DNA from: Setophaga petechia
Lineage: Eukaryota; Chordata; Aves; Passeriformes; Parulidae
Direction: 5' to 3'
DNA: 64,000 nt
NCBI GenBank assembly: GCA_024362935.1
Contig: JANCRA010000007.1
Coordinates: 21,725,003 to 21,789,002, forward strand
Shown: positions 43,461-57,133 of the stretch, one piece after another
Position numbering within the stretch: the stretch's first letter is position 1
Layout: every line of letters begins with the position of its first letter
Notes under the pieces: model-generated
The model's database searches: none
The model's input: only the letters and a program-made list of their open reading frames with translations
Told to the model about the DNA's origin: nothing
Translations under genes and position numbers: made by a program

Positions 43461-46400
43461 AACCAGCATGAGTATAGATGAATAAACTTCTCTACAGTAG
43501 AGGTTTCTGTGCTTGAATTTTCATGATGGTGATGACATTGCAATTTGTGACATTGTTGGAATTGGCTGTATTTTCTGGCTTGTAGGATGAAAATCATGCA
43601 CATGAAAAATGTATATTCACATGTATGAATGATAAAGAAGACTTTTGCATCTTTAAAAATATAGTTATAATCTTGTGCTGATGCTATTTTTAATTTTTAA
43701 TGTGCTGCACTGATATAAAAATGGAAAATAGGCACTAGTTTTTGAGTTCTAAGGGCCATGATAGCCCTTGTAAGATCTAATGTAAACTTATAAAATCCAG
43801 CTCTTGTAAAATCTAATGAGGTTTTTTTTCCTCATTTAGAGTATCTTGTTTTCACATTCATTTGTTTAATAAATTTTAAGCAATTAGACAAAGCAATTTA
43901 AATTTTTTTTTTACCCACAACTGAGCGTGACAGCTGAAGCAGAGGTAAAAGTCTGGGAATGGCACTGGGAAATGCATCCATATGTGCATACAGTACATTA
44001 CTGTACTGCAGAAATTTCCTTGACAACTCTCCTTTCATTCCTTGTCAGCTCATGGAAAGCTCAAAGAGGTTTTCACATATTTAAAAAAAAGTGTTAAGTA
44101 TGCAGAAATGCATGTTTGGACATGTCAGAAAACTTGTTCAAAATGTCAGGAGTTCTGCTTCGGTTTAAACCTTTTCTTTTCGTCCACATTGTGAGAAGGA
44201 AATTTTCATAATCTGTTGTTAAATGAGTCAAAATAACATTTGTGCTAGTGATAGCTTGCAGGTTCTATTTGTTTAAGCATCTTAAAATTCAATGTTTATT
44301 TGCAAGGGAATATAAGTGCTCCTGTGGTGGAGGATGCACTGGTGATTCTCCATTGTGGAGTAATCCAAAGCAAAGGGAACCGTTGCTCAAGAAGATTTGG
44401 GTTTCTGTTGTAATTCTTCTCTTCAAGAACATTCATTGTTGGTCTTTTCCTTGCTTTAGCTTTTCACTCTGTGCTGTCCTTGCTTGCCATTGTTTCTTTT
44501 CTTCAGTTTTCCAGCATGTTCTCATCCATTTTCAGGCTGCAGGTAACAATGGAAGAATGCTGCAGACAAAACACGTTTTAACTCTTTGGATCAAACTCAT
44601 CAGTCTACTGTTCTTTGTGGTGCTGCTAACACCTGTGGTACCCTCACTCCATGGATCCATTATCAGAGAGCTTTTTATCCTTAAGAATAGTAACTGACAC
44701 AAGCCTCACAAATCTTTTTATTCATGTTAACACATTTAGTCACCTGCAGCAGAACTGAACAACACAAAGCAAAGTGAAAAATCTTTGCAAAAAGAAGCAC
44801 TAAAAAAGGTTAGATGTAGCAGCCCTTGGTGCAACATTGCAATAAAAAAATTCCATGTATCAATATTCAAAGCACTAAAAGGGATCAATGCAGGGACTAA
44901 ACAGCTCTATATGGTTTGCCCAGCTGTACTACCTATGCAAGAGTACCTTAACCCATTACCAGTGACATAAGTGAGCCATAAATTTTGTCTTAGTAGACAT
45001 AGCTTTGAGTTTTGCTTCTGTCAATATCTCTTAGGACTTGTGGTCCATTCTGTACCCTTTTTAAAAAAATTGGGGTGCAGGTATTTTTTCAGGTCTCTAT
45101 GCAACCAGAGGTGAACTCGACTGTTGAATTATGAATAGTTTAAAATATTCCAGAGAACACACAGGCAACAATACTTTTTTATGAGTTCCAATTTGTCAAA
45201 AATAGTAGATTTCAAAATATGGGCAGGTTCACAGCTATCTTGCTGCAAGAAATAAAAGCACAGCCCAAGGTATCAATATCAAGATAATAAAAGAGCAGTC
45301 TGTCTTAGCAGAAATAAAGATCAGTTAACCAAATGGACCTAAGCTTTAAATATTAATAACCAGACTGGCTCTCTCTTCTTCTTTTCATATCTGGACTGAG
45401 TGTTAGATACAGGATTGCTTATGAACTAAAGAGAAAAATAACCATTTAACAACCTTTGCCAGTAAAAATAATGTGCCTTCATCTTTTTTGGTTGAATTTA
45501 GATGGGAAATATTACGACAAGTCTGGTAGTGGAGATTGGACAAATGATCTAAGAACAATAAAAGTGCCTGAGGGATAGAGGGTGTTAAAGAAAGATAAGG
45601 TGAGTATCAGCATCCATGCAGGGACATGCAAACTCTGCCAAAGACTTTGTCCTCTAAGTGCCAGCATAAAGATTAGAAGCAGCACTGGGCCAAGAATGGA
45701 ATGATCTGAGAGACATCAGAGCTAAGCTTTATGCTTTGTAAGAAATTTAAAATCCCATAACAGCCTAAGATCAGAAACTGATCACTGGTCTCCAAATTGC
45801 AGCCGGCCAAGACTAATATAGGCAGTGTAGGAAAAAACCAGTGCTTTAAATCTCCTCATAGAGTCCCATGGTGCTGTGATGACTGAAACAGCACAAAGAA
45901 ATGCATAAAGAATTGGAAGTATTTTGGAATGGTTTTTTCTGCTGAGTCACGTAATTCTGAAATAACCCTAGGTATATATAAAGGAAATACAGCCTTTGGA
46001 TACAGAAGACAACTAACTGAAAGCTTATAAAATATAGGAGACTTTTTATGGAGTGATAGTCCTAACAGCAGATAAAAGCAAAATGGCACTCAGCACATTT
46101 GACAAAAATGTAAAAGGTATAAAAACTTTATCAGCAATAAAGTTTATAAGTTAGTAAGGCAACTCTTCATCCTGAGGAAACAAAAATGAAAGTGTATCTA
46201 TATGACCAGGGTTTTTTTTTTTTTTTGATACTACTAAATGTAAGTTGCACTCTATAAACCTGGGACCTGCTTGGGTTTTTACACTTGGCAGGAAACACAG
46301 AAGTGTGTGTTGAATCATAGGTGTTGGTGATGCTGTGGAGATGCCAAATACAACTCAATCACTGTGAATCTGTAGAATATGTCAGAAATTTTGTTTGACA

Positions 46401-49400
46401 ATCCTTAAAATGAAGGAGGAAAGTATAAGAAAACAGACAAGGCAAGGAGCAACGGGGATGTGAGTAGTGAGGCAATAATAGAATTCATAAAAATTGCACC
46501 TTCTTGGGAGAGAGTGGAGGTGCTGGTAATTGACAGGCCAAGATGAAGGGGTGCCTTTATATGTTTGACAAGAGTGGGAAATGGACATAAAAAAACTGGA
46601 GAAATAAAGGTTTTTAAAGTAATTCCTTAATAAATAAGGCCTGAAGAGGCAAGTTGCTATAAAGCTAAATACAAATGAAAGTGTGAAGTAAAGCTTAGAG
46701 TCAAAAGCAATGGCTGTCATTCTCCAGATCTCAAATCACCAAGCAGTCAACCTGTCTATTTTGCAAAGCTTCAACAGGCAGGATAGTGTGGGAGTTCTCT
46801 TCCAGTGTAGGATGAGATTTAGGTATGGTGCAGATTGCAATGTCAACTCTGATGTGATCACAAAAGTCCTTCTATTTTCTCAATCTGTTTCAAGATAAAA
46901 ATGTCACATTGCAAAGTTGAAGTAGATCTAAGACTCCTAAGAACCCTCCATTGCAAAGACAAATGCAGCATTTAAAATGGGATCAAAGGAATTGATAAGC
47001 TTTGTGCAATTGATAAGCCTTTTGCAATCTACCTCTAGTTATGGAGGAGGATTTTCTGTAGCTTTCATATTAGTTACATTCTGCACTTAAAATTGCTGCA
47101 TTATTTATTGTATGCATAAAACTTCATTCTCCAAGGTCTGCAAAGAGGTTTTTTTACTAAAAAGAAGTGGCAGCAGTTTCTGTTTCTTGGTATCATACAA
47201 ACTGTAAAGTCATAAGTGCTGACTGCCTCCCTTGATTTTTATTTAAGATTTATATTATTTCTTTTTCAGAAGATCATGGTACTAATAAGGTGTTGGATAT
47301 TTTAAATGTGAAAGATGACAGGTTGATTACTTTTTGTTTGTACAACTTTTAAAGCTAAGAATGTAAGATAAGTAATTCAGTATATAATTTTCAGCTGGTT
47401 AAGAAACAGAAGGGCAGTTACCTCAGAACATCAATTCCTGTTTACCAAGATATGCTGGGGAAACTGTGCTATTGTGGTGAGAGTATTACATACATATACA
47501 AACTGTGTGTTTATTATAACCAGTAGTTAAATTTAAATTATTGTGAGCTATTTGGCATTCTAGCTGTCACAGGAAATACCATGGCTTCTGGCTTTAAGAA
47601 TGAGGTAGATGGTATTTCTAACATAGAGAGATGTCTCACTATGGTAAATTGTTTTTTCATTTGGAGTCCACAAGTGCCTTCCAGCTGGTTTTTTTTTTCT
47701 TTTCTTCCATACTTTATATACTTGAAAATTATTCCTGTGCCTGCTTGGGTCCCTCAGACTCAATATGCATTAATAGGTGGGATTTATTAGTCATCTCTCT
47801 GGAGTGCATCTCCTGCAAGCTGAAATACAGTGAATAGGAATAATCAGAAAGTTTGCTCCAAAAAATAATTCCAGATCTGGACTGCAACAGTGGTGTAATG
47901 TGCCCATGCACTCAAAAGGTATCAGAAGATTTCTACATGTCAGCTCTCTCTGTTTCCTTTTACTTAATGATTGTTATTATTAAAAACCTTTATAAAAAGA
48001 ATATTATTTTTCAAGACACCTGGTACATCTGTAATTTCAGTGTTGATATGAAATGAGAATTACTGTGAGAAGCATGTTGAGGGTACAGCATAAAGATATC
48101 TGCTAGCCTTTGGTCACTAGGTGGGTTGTGTAAGAGGGAAGGGAAAGGTTACCAGCTGGAAAGATCCTGCTTCATTATAACCTGTGAAGCTTCTGGGCTG
48201 TTAATGAACAACCACTACATTGTACTGCCAGTGAGACAAACAAATAGTAGGACATGTTATTTATTGATCTTTTAATATACTGTGCTTAGGTATGCTGAAG
48301 ATCATTAAAAGGAATATGTGTGTCATCAGTATAATCCTAAAAATAACAAAATGAAAGGATCAGCAGCTGCTATTTTTTGCTTGGGTTGTTTTTTGTTTGT
48401 TTTTTCTTTTCTACAGTACAAAACAGAGCAAAAAGCAAATCACTGCCAAGTGTATAAATATATGAAGACATATCTTTGTAAATATTTAACTAACTAGTAA
48501 AATAACCTTCCTAGATTTGTACAGTAAGTAGTAAAAACTGGCAAGTATGATTTCAAATGTTCTGCTTTTTCGGTTATATAATCAATGCAAAGATGTAATG
48601 GGCTTTATTTTAAAAGAGGATTCACCCAGGTGCATTGTGTTTGTGTTCATTGTTTTGTAAGATGTTAAAAAAGATTTGAAAGGAAAAGTATCATTTTTGC
48701 AGATGTACCATGGGGATTTAAGTAAGCAAAGGAAAACTACTGTACATTTTTGACTTGGTAGCTAATAATTCTTCCTGAAAATCAACACATTTTAAATCCA
48801 GTGCCACCCTTCTCTTTGACCAACAACTTTGATCAAATACTCAGCATCTGCAATGATGGCTGAACTTTCCCAGGGTGTGGTTGCATCTTTCACAAGGTCA
48901 CATATCACCAGGCTGACCAGAGACAAGTCAGTGGCTGAATCGCTGCCTAATTGACTCCTTTTTTGATTTCCTGCTCCAGCAAGATATGATGTGTGTCCAT
49001 AAGCGTTGCAGTGCAGTGGGAATGCAAAAGTTGTGCCAAGACTGTCTCCCCTGTGATGCTGCGAGATTATGTCAGCAGTTAGGAGCTGTCCTAGGCATTC
49101 TGTACATGAGGAAATACTATTTTACAGCTATTTTACATGGGTTCTTAGAACTAGTTATTCCCTAGAAAGAATGTATCTTTCATTAGCCTGTTTTTAGTAG
49201 ACTACACACGAACACAAAAAGACAAGCATACAGAAGCACAGGTTTGCTTCCAAATGAGGCCAGGGAGAAAGCTGTTATATTTAAACTACCACCAAACCTA
49301 TTTTAAAAATGCTTTCTGGTATAAACAAATAATAAAAATAAGACCTTCAGGGAGCATGAATGCAATATATAATGTAGGTAGTACTGTACAGTACTGAGAG

Positions 49401-52400
49401 AAAAAAAATATGAGCAGGGTTATAGGAAGATGGGTTGATGTCGTCCTCTCTCCTTAGTTATTAGAGTCCTTAATGAATTGCACACAATTCTCTTTTTCAG
49501 TACTTCCCTTTGCTCCATGCTGATAAATGTCCATATATGAGCTTGGAGCATGCCTAAAGCATTAGTAGTTACATATTAGGATATCATTTTCCTTCCTCTC
49601 AAAGTAGTGCTGCTTTCTCAGAGATGATTGTTCGGTCATCATTCCTTAGAGTGCACTTAAATGAATGATGACAGTGTACCTTAGAGCCACCCCCAATCTT
49701 CCACTCCATGTTCACATTCCATTACAATGAACTTTGCTGGAGTAAGACCCTGGAGAGTAATGTTTTTACAGTCTCATTACCATCTAGTGTATTAGACCAT
49801 GGCAAAAACATAGCTTAACGAAAAATATATCCTGTTACAGTGAGTGATCACTTGGCAGCAATGGTTATTTTAAAACTTTATCTAAGGCCTTTAAACTAAG
49901 CTTTCACCATCTGTTCTGCCTTCTAATTATACATGCAAAAAGAACATAATTCACAAGTGTATCATAAAAGTGGGTAATGTAATTGATTAAGTGGTACTGC
50001 TGCACGTATCTGTGTTTGGTTATTCAGTGCCTCTGTTTTGCTTTCAGCTCATAAATCACTTCGAATACATTGTACAGTGACTTTTTCTTGGCAGACAGAC
50101 AAGGATGTACTCTCACATTTGAGGGGAGGCAATGAACTGGTGATAATGATGGATGGAAAGAGAATACCAGAGAGGTACAAATACTGTCAAACATCAAGTA
50201 TTCATGCTCCAGTTCTTTGAAGGAGTTGGACCAACGTGCTTGCTCTCTTACATTACTTCAGAAAATGGGGACCTCTTAGGCAACTGTCTTATATTGAGTA
50301 AAGAGCCAGGAAGAAATGGCTTGCTTAAATGGCTCCTGACATTCTGTGTATACCTTTTTGCATGATGCTCCTAGATGTGTGCATTGTTATGAATGGAAAC
50401 CTTGGAGCTTTGTTTTGCTTAGTCATCCAGGTGTTTATATTACTTTCGTATAATGTTACAATTCCATTTCTATTACATGCTAAATTAAGTTACGTTTCTA
50501 GGGCCTTAGGGAGTAAAAAAATGCCTGTATGTTAAAGCAGCTAGGAAAAAAGAAAGAGCTATAAAAAAAAAAGAAAAATTACTTGTAATTTGTTGCCACT
50601 AATAGGAAATTTATGAGTTCACAGATTTCAAATAATAGTAAAACCTAAATAATAGCGTAGTCTTTACAATACTTAATTTAGTTAAGACTTTAGAATTCTT
50701 AAAATTAGCAGATTTCAATGAATCCGTAGAAAACTCTGGCTGGGAATTGACAACCAAGCAGAAGGTCTATTTTAATGAAAGTTTCCTTAGGCAAGTTGAA
50801 GTAAAAATTTCATGTTCCTTCTACAAAACTAGCAAAAATATAGATTCCCTTCAGAGTCCACTGTCTGAAGATGTACTTAGTATCATCTGCTCTTCCATTG
50901 CATTTTCAGTGTTTTTGCACTGTTTTCTACAGTAATCTACTTTATGTACATTTTGCTACAGATGGTGTCCCCTAAGTTCATACATAAACCACATTGTACA
51001 AGAATGCATTTGCTTTGATGAAAGAAAATACTAATTATGAAATCTGTTTTGAAGGATGCTTAAAATAAAGCAGAAGAGAATTTCATTCTTACATTTCTTT
51101 TAACATTTTATCCATTCAGCAGTGTCTCCATTTATGCTGTAGATTCTGTGATTCTCACTGTATTTTAGCTGACTTCCTGTTGTTGGCTCTTCTCTGTTGT
51201 TATCTTTGTCCCCTGATTTAAGTAAATAAGGAGAGAGAGTTTTTGTGACATTAAGAGATATTTAATCCATTTGTTACATCAGTAGTTTGGCCTCAGTCTT
51301 CTTCCAAGGACTGGAGTGCACTCCCCAGCCATGTCTTGTCATGTCTTCTGCTCTTTCTCTAATGTCTTCTTCCCTCATTCTGACAGGTAATTTAGAAAGC
51401 CTGCCACATATCTTCCTTTCATCTGATTCATCTGGATGTGAATGGATTGAAAGATGGAATGTTGTGGAACAAAGCAATCTGCAGTGTGTTTGAGTATTTT
51501 AATAAATATTTCAAAATATTTGTATTGACTTCACAAGGGTTTCCTGAGTATTAGCACTGTAATCCAGACAGAGCACTACCATGATTTTGCCAGGAAATAA
51601 TATGTGGTTGCTTCCTCAAGAGATTTTTTTTTTACTATCAATAAATAATGCTTTCCCCTTGTACTACTATGTAAAATAAACATTTATGCTTAACATATGT
51701 TTGCTCGGAGGTAAAATAAATGTTTGATGGAGTGTTAAAAGCAAACATGAAAACTTAGAGAAGCTTAAAACCCCACTAAATTTCTAGATGGATAATAGCA
51801 CAGTTATTTATAATCTTTGAGGATGTATTGCTCAGAAGAACAGACAAAAGAGACAGGTATCAAACTTGGCATCTATATAAATTGATCAACCCCATAAGCT
51901 ATGGATGATACCTCATCTCAGAATGTATGGACATGGACATATGCAAAATCTCATTTTTTTCACAGAGCTGAGCTGCAGCACATGCCAGGAGATGTGAGGC
52001 CCAGGCACAGACTGTAAATGGTAGGATTAAAGCAGTAGGACTAGAGCCAAAACCACCCTCATCACTGGGACTTCCTCTCCTTACTTACTTACAGACTGTT
52101 AACTGTTCCCTGAATTATTTATTCTGAAATCTGAATAGCTGTTCCATAGTTTATCCTGTTGCTTATGAATGTGACTTTTGCAACCAGCCAGTCCTCTGGT
52201 ATACCAGCATGTTTTCACATTTTCACTTAGCTTCACATAAGAAATTACTGTCTGAAACCAGAAAAATAACTAATTTTACCAATTTCAGAGCAGGTTGCTA
52301 TATTGGGGTTTTGTTAAACTGATTAAAGTTTTTAAACCACTTACATTTGTTTTTAAAATGTTCATCTTCTTCTAGAAGTCAATAAGTTTTCTAGGGAAAA

Positions 52401-53100
52401 AAAAAGAAAAAAAATGAATTATCCCAGATGCAAATACAGTCTACACAAGTATTAGCAAGTATTAGTATTATTAATTTTATCTTCTTTTTCCAACTTCTCA
52501 AACCACCATTATTGTTTCACATGCTCCATATTCTCCTGATCTACTGAGTTGCTCTCAATTTTTTAAAGGATTTATTTTATATTCGATTTTCATTCCTTTA
52601 TATTGTCTTTTTTGTTAATTTGGTTTTTGAACTTTAGTGGAATGCAATTATTTTTACTAGAATCCAAGTTTAACTTTCAAAATCACATTGTCTTCTTAAG
52701 TTTAAAACTGGGAAAAGTACAAAAAAATCCTTATTACACTTAATCTTTAAAAACTCAGGAGAATCAAGAAGGAAAGCTCTGAGGGTTCACTGTTTTTAAA
52801 GAGATTAATTCTTCTCTAAAGCAATGATTTAATATGGCAGATCTTTTGAGTTTTTCTTTAATCAGGGATCAGGCATTTTTCCTTTCCAGCAACCACAGAG
52901 ATACTGACTCAGCTTGACAATGTTTATAGTAGATGTTATTTAAGCTGTAATATGGTTTTGAGATATGAAGTGAATTGTAGAAAGAATCTAAGAGGCTCTC
53001 AGATCAGCAATGAGAAATTTTCCACAAGATAACTGTAAGTCATCTGCAAAGTAAAGCTCTTTTGACCAGCTAACCAATTCACTCCTTCACATGCTAAAAT
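43461..53100. other. intergenic, nothing firmly recognised
   Basis: AT-rich sequence with small features only: a T14 run at about 46211-46225, an 18-bp tandem duplication near 46990-47028 (AATTGATAAGC units), and a 16-bp palindrome at 49380-49395. The longest frame is 151 codons at 44242-44697 on the + strand. It is cysteine- and phenylalanine-rich with hydrophobic runs, but it has no flanking splice signals I trust and no family resemblance, so I treat it as chance. Confidence 0.55.
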
Positions 53101-53111
53101 TTAACTAGATT

Positions 53112-53235
53112 GGCAGACTGATGGATTATAAAGCCAAAAGGGACTATTTGGTTCATTCCCACTGACCTCCAGAATGGGCTGGAGACCTCTGCTGAATAAA
53201 TCACTATTCCAAGGATTTTCAGTCAGGTGTCCACT
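53112..53235 (+). mobile_element. ancient amniote interspersed repeat fragment
   Basis: The stretch GATTATAAAGCCAAAAGGGA, followed by GACCTCCAGAATGGGCTGGA and AATAAATCACTATTCC, resembles an old CR1/L3-like 3' end common in turtles, crocodilians and birds, whose core reads AAGGCCAGAAGGGACCA and then TCTGACCTCC. It is heavily diverged and its limits are approximate. The family name is not certain. Confidence 0.45.
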
Positions 53236-53369
53236 GTTGCTGTTAAAATCTGGTGATGACTTCAAGCCAAGGTACCATTGACCCAGTGTTTCATAACTAT
53301 CCTGTTCAAATCTCTTCCTTATCTGAAGCCTTACACTAGCTAAAACCAGTCCCTAAACTTATTCTGCCC

Positions 53370-53880
53370 CAGGGTTCTGCTCAGACCTGTGCAGTGTCCT
53401 GTCTGTGGGCTGTGCTGGCCTGATGGCAGTGGCAGGCGCTGCTGGCTGAGCAGTGCAGGAGGCCAGGCTGGCCCTGGTGCTTGGCAGCACGAGGAGATGG
53501 CTCACTGTGCTCCAGGGGCTGCCACTCATGCCTGTGAGCCATGACAGGAGCAGTCTATGCAGAAGGTACTTTTCATCTTCCCCCACTCCTCCCTGTTCCT
53601 GGATACAAGGATTTTGGTGTTGTCCCTCCTGCCCTGGAGTGCCAGGGCAAAGCTGGTGCCTTTACAACATGGAGCAGTGTGGGTGGTGTGGGCATGGCCA
53701 TGGCTGAATCCCCTTCCAGACCTGGCCTGGCCATGGCTCTTCTCTGGACACCATCTGCTGTCTGTCCTCAGCAGCAGAACTGTGCCCATGTGCAGGAGCC
53801 AATGAAACAAAGCTCCCACAAAATACCCCTACGGGGACATTGTGGTCTGGGTGGAGCCCAGGAAGGTTGTTGGCCACTGT
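53370..53880. other. GC-rich island of unknown nature
   Basis: This 0.5-kb block is markedly richer in G and C than its AT-rich surroundings and has sharp edges. Overlapping open frames of 70-113 codons occur on both strands, as expected from composition alone. It contains repeated CATGGCCATGG-like and CAGG/CCTGG words but no recognisable protein motif, LTR ends or CR1 landmarks. It could be an old insertion, a retrocopy or a regulatory island. Confidence 0.5.
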
Positions 53881-54440
53881 AACTGTATTTTAGGATTTCT
53901 GAGTGACCTTTAATTAGTCAGCAACTCACACAGCTATGTCCCTAAATAGGGAATGTAAGTCTACTTTGTGAGTGAGACTGTCAGTTTGATTTAACTGGGT
54001 CCCTGAGGCATACAATGGTAGAAAGTGTTTCAATATAATAGACTGGCTGCTGGTGGACACACTTGCCACAGGTGCCAGAAGGAAGTGTGGACTAGCTATT
54101 ACTAGTGACATAAATACCCAAAAGCTCAACTCCTCCATCTCCCAACCCATCTCCAATAAAGCCCTCTGGTACCTTCACAACTGGGGAATGTTTTGAGTCA
54201 CTGATCCATAACACTCCAGTCTTTCACACACACGGCCAGCACCGCAGACATTTGGAAATCAAATAACGTGCACTTCAAGTAGTAGAAGAAGCACACTGAG
54301 AGCTCCCTTTCTGGTTCACCAAAATTCAAATTGAGACTGTGTCCTCTATGCCTTGATTCTGTCTTTATAAGTAATCCTTCTTATAATTAATTCTAAAGGG
54401 GCTTAATCTTTAGGCAGAAACAACTGGTCTGAATGAACTG

Positions 54441-54492
54441 ATCTCCAAAAATGAGAACAGTGAAAAATCTCCAAAAATGAGAACAATGAAAA
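54441..54492. repeat. 26-bp tandem duplication (2 copies)
   Basis: Two adjacent 26-bp units beginning ATCTCCAAAAATGAGAACA, differing at a single base. This is a recent small duplication. Confidence 0.95.
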
Positions 54493-56436
54493 ACATTCTC
54501 AGGTAAAATGAAAAGAGAGTACTTCTGGTTTTGGTTGTTTGCTTGTTTCTGTTTTGTTTTACAGAGGAAGTGAGTAATAGCATAGACTATGGCATACTTT
54601 GCATGCTTGTATATACCTGTACTTTGAGAAGTTTTAACACTAAGACTTAAAATGGCCATGGTTAAAAGACCTGTGTCTATACTTGAATGTGATTAGCATT
54701 TATGCTCTGCAGCTGATGATGAGAAGAATCAGCTGTTGCTTAAAGTTCTGTGAGGGTCATGATGACCATTTTCTCAGGTTGATAATATATGAATAACCTT
54801 AGACTAATACTAATTAACTTTGTACAGTTTCTGCTGTAAATTATTTTCTGAGCCACTTAGGATTGCTCTCAGCCAATTGCATACATGGCAAAAGGTTAAT
54901 TGTTTGTGAAAGACAAAGAAAAGGGCACCTCTGTGTCTCCCAGTAGAAATTAAGGAAATAATGAAGTCTTTCCATGGGAATTCATTTACTTCACATGTGA
55001 TGTACCAGCTGCAAAACTTGTAAAATATTCAAACATATACTTTCAAGAGCAGTGTTTGACTGCTCAGAGAGTACATTTATATAAAATAATGACATGAATT
55101 TCTGCTTTGTTCAGACGCCTGACTAGAAAAAGTGATAATTCAAATCCCTAATTTTTGAGAGAAATTATGCCATGGATACATACAAAATGCATGTATTTCC
55201 TATGCTGATCTAGGCATGCTGGTTCAAATTACCCTACAGAGAGCTGGAAAATGTACTTCTATACATGGCAGCCTCTATGAGACAGAGTTTGCCTAATTAT
55301 TGTGGCATGAAATATTTATGTGACATATAATTACAAGAAGAGATGTGAATTACCAGTTGCACCCAACAAAAAGAACTGCATGTGATGCCACACAATGATA
55401 TAGAACTTAGATCTGATTTTTAATGCAGACTTTGTGAAAACTTTTTTATTTATTTTAAGGTATTTGTAAAACATTGTCTTTTCTGGTTCTGACTTTTTTT
55501 ATGAAAAAAAAATTATTTAAGAGGTGTTGGCTGAATAATACTAAAAATAAAATTTAAATTATTTGACAAAATGTGTAAAAAGGCTTTTTAAATTAAAGAC
55601 ATAATTGGGAATTTATCAAGAAATTATTTCTTCATTCTTCACCCAAGTTACTTTTATTCCACTCAAGGAACTGTTCTTTCTTTCTCCCTCCTGTTACTGT
55701 TTGGGCAATATTTCCTTCTCTATTTGGGCATCTAGAGTTAATTGTATAAACAGAGCTGAGATCAATCAGCTTTGATGAGTCTTATGTGTAAGGAGTTCAC
55801 ATGTGAAGAAAAAGACAGGTTTTTGCAATTCAGAATTTTAGATGCTTGTGGAATTTTGTAACTTCTGTATACATATACATACTATCCTGTAAAAAGAAAT
55901 AATATCTGAAACATGTGAAACAAAGAGTAGAAAAATAGTTTGGAATATGTATGGGGTAGGGAAACAAAAAGTTAGAAAATCAGCATGAGGGAAACCTGAT
56001 GGTCAAGGTAAGGTAGAAAAAAACCCCTAGGTTTTGGTGGTGAACATTATGCTGATGGTTTCATTTTGCATAGCTGGAATGATTGGGCAGGTCAAAACCT
56101 GGGCTTTGGGTAGATTTAAGGGGCATTGTACATTTATCTGGTACAACTTCTCACTGCTTTGATTTCTTGGTCATCAGTGTCTAATCCTGTCCTGGGTGAA
56201 GTGTCAACTTCAATGAATTCAGTGGGTGTTTTCTCATTCTGTTAAAGACAGGCCAGACTTCATTTTTGTACAGGTTTGTTTCTTTACTAGTGCTGGTTAG
56301 CCATGAGAAGGAAACAGTTTGTAATGGAAAACCCATCTTGCTTTCTCCATAATTACTATTTCCAGCTGTTCCTGATTCTCCAAATTAGGAGTTGTGGCAT
56401 TTCCCTGTAGGATAGGCCAGAGGCTCCTCCCCTTAC

Positions 56437-56623
56437 CACGAGTGGCAGAATCAGCAACATCCATGGCCAGCAGAACTTCACTGCCTTGCAAGCTTCCTAG
56501 TAAGTGAGTAACATTTGAGTAGATGTTGTTATCACTGCTGTGCAGATAAAGAAAATTCAGTATAAAGCAGCAAAATATATTAAAAAACAAAACCCACATG
56601 GAAATTTTGAGCAGTTCTTCCAT
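56437..56623 (-). CDS. candidate first coding exon, signal/anchor peptide protein (hypothetical)
   Basis: Read on the minus strand, an ATG in strong Kozak context (CGGCCATGG, ATG at 56623-56621) opens a frame beginning MEELLKISMWVLFFNIFCCF. It continues with ILNFLYLHSSDNN and an NVT sequon. The hydrophobic stretch at residues 9-27 fits a signal peptide or membrane anchor. After 62 codons and one base comes a good donor, CGTG|GTAAGG (intron from 56436). Without splicing the frame runs on to 56297, giving 108 residues with a second sequon (NAT). In mammals OPALIN, a small membrane glycoprotein gene, lies at about this position beyond DNTT, but I see no sequence resemblance. No downstream exon was found. 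It may be a chance frame. Confidence 0.28.
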
Positions 56624-57077
56624 GGCCGGAAAGGAAAAATAAATCATTGTTAAAGTAGAGGCAGCAGAGAGAAGCTGCAATCCCAGTTATTTTTACTGAA
56701 AATTTGACAAGGAATCATGTCATACCAATTTGAACTGACAAAGGTATTATTTTCTGGGCAAGGTTTCATTTGAAAAACTGATTTAAAGTAATTGTGGAGA
56801 ATTGAATGGAGAAAACCTTTCGGGTAACAGGTGTGTGATTTCCTGGCTGTAACCTATACAAGAACTAGTTTGAATGAAGTTTCTCACCTTTAGGTGTACT
56901 GTCAGTTTTTCTTCCATTTGAAGCTCAATAAGTGAAAGTTTTAGTTCTGGGGGCTCTGAAGTATATTTCTGATGATATGGGAGAGCATAATCATTGCAGG
57001 AGAGCTGACTATTACCACTGAATGTTTAAAAGAACAAAAGAAAATAAGAAATATTCTCTTAGAGAAGTTATACTTAC

Positions 57078-57133
57078 CACCTCCCTGAGGAGGGGACTTA
57101 GAGTCCTTTGCAGTTGGGGTCTGTGGAATCACG
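57078..57133 (-). CDS. candidate 56-nt internal exon (hypothetical)
   Basis: On the minus strand a 56-nt segment sits between acceptor CCTCTTTACAG and a consensus donor GGTG|GTAAGT. Only one frame is open, entering with one base of a split codon and leaving one base of the next. It encodes VIPQTPTAKDSKSPPQGG. Leaving phase 1 does not match the start of the ATG exon candidate 455 nt further along the strand, so if both are real they need not be adjacent coding exons. The proline/serine-rich peptide is not recognised. Strong splice sites are the main support. Confidence 0.22.

Noticed and set aside
44242..44697. 151-codon + frame, cysteine-rich near the start with hydrophobic segments
   Set aside because: No family resemblance, no convincing splice or promoter context, and composition typical of T-rich DNA read in frame.
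49380..49395. 16-bp palindrome AGTACTGTACAGTACT
   Set aside because: Short and isolated; no partner site or gene nearby.
53453..53882. Five overlapping frames on both strands
   Set aside because: Explained by high GC and few stop codons; no protein motif seen.
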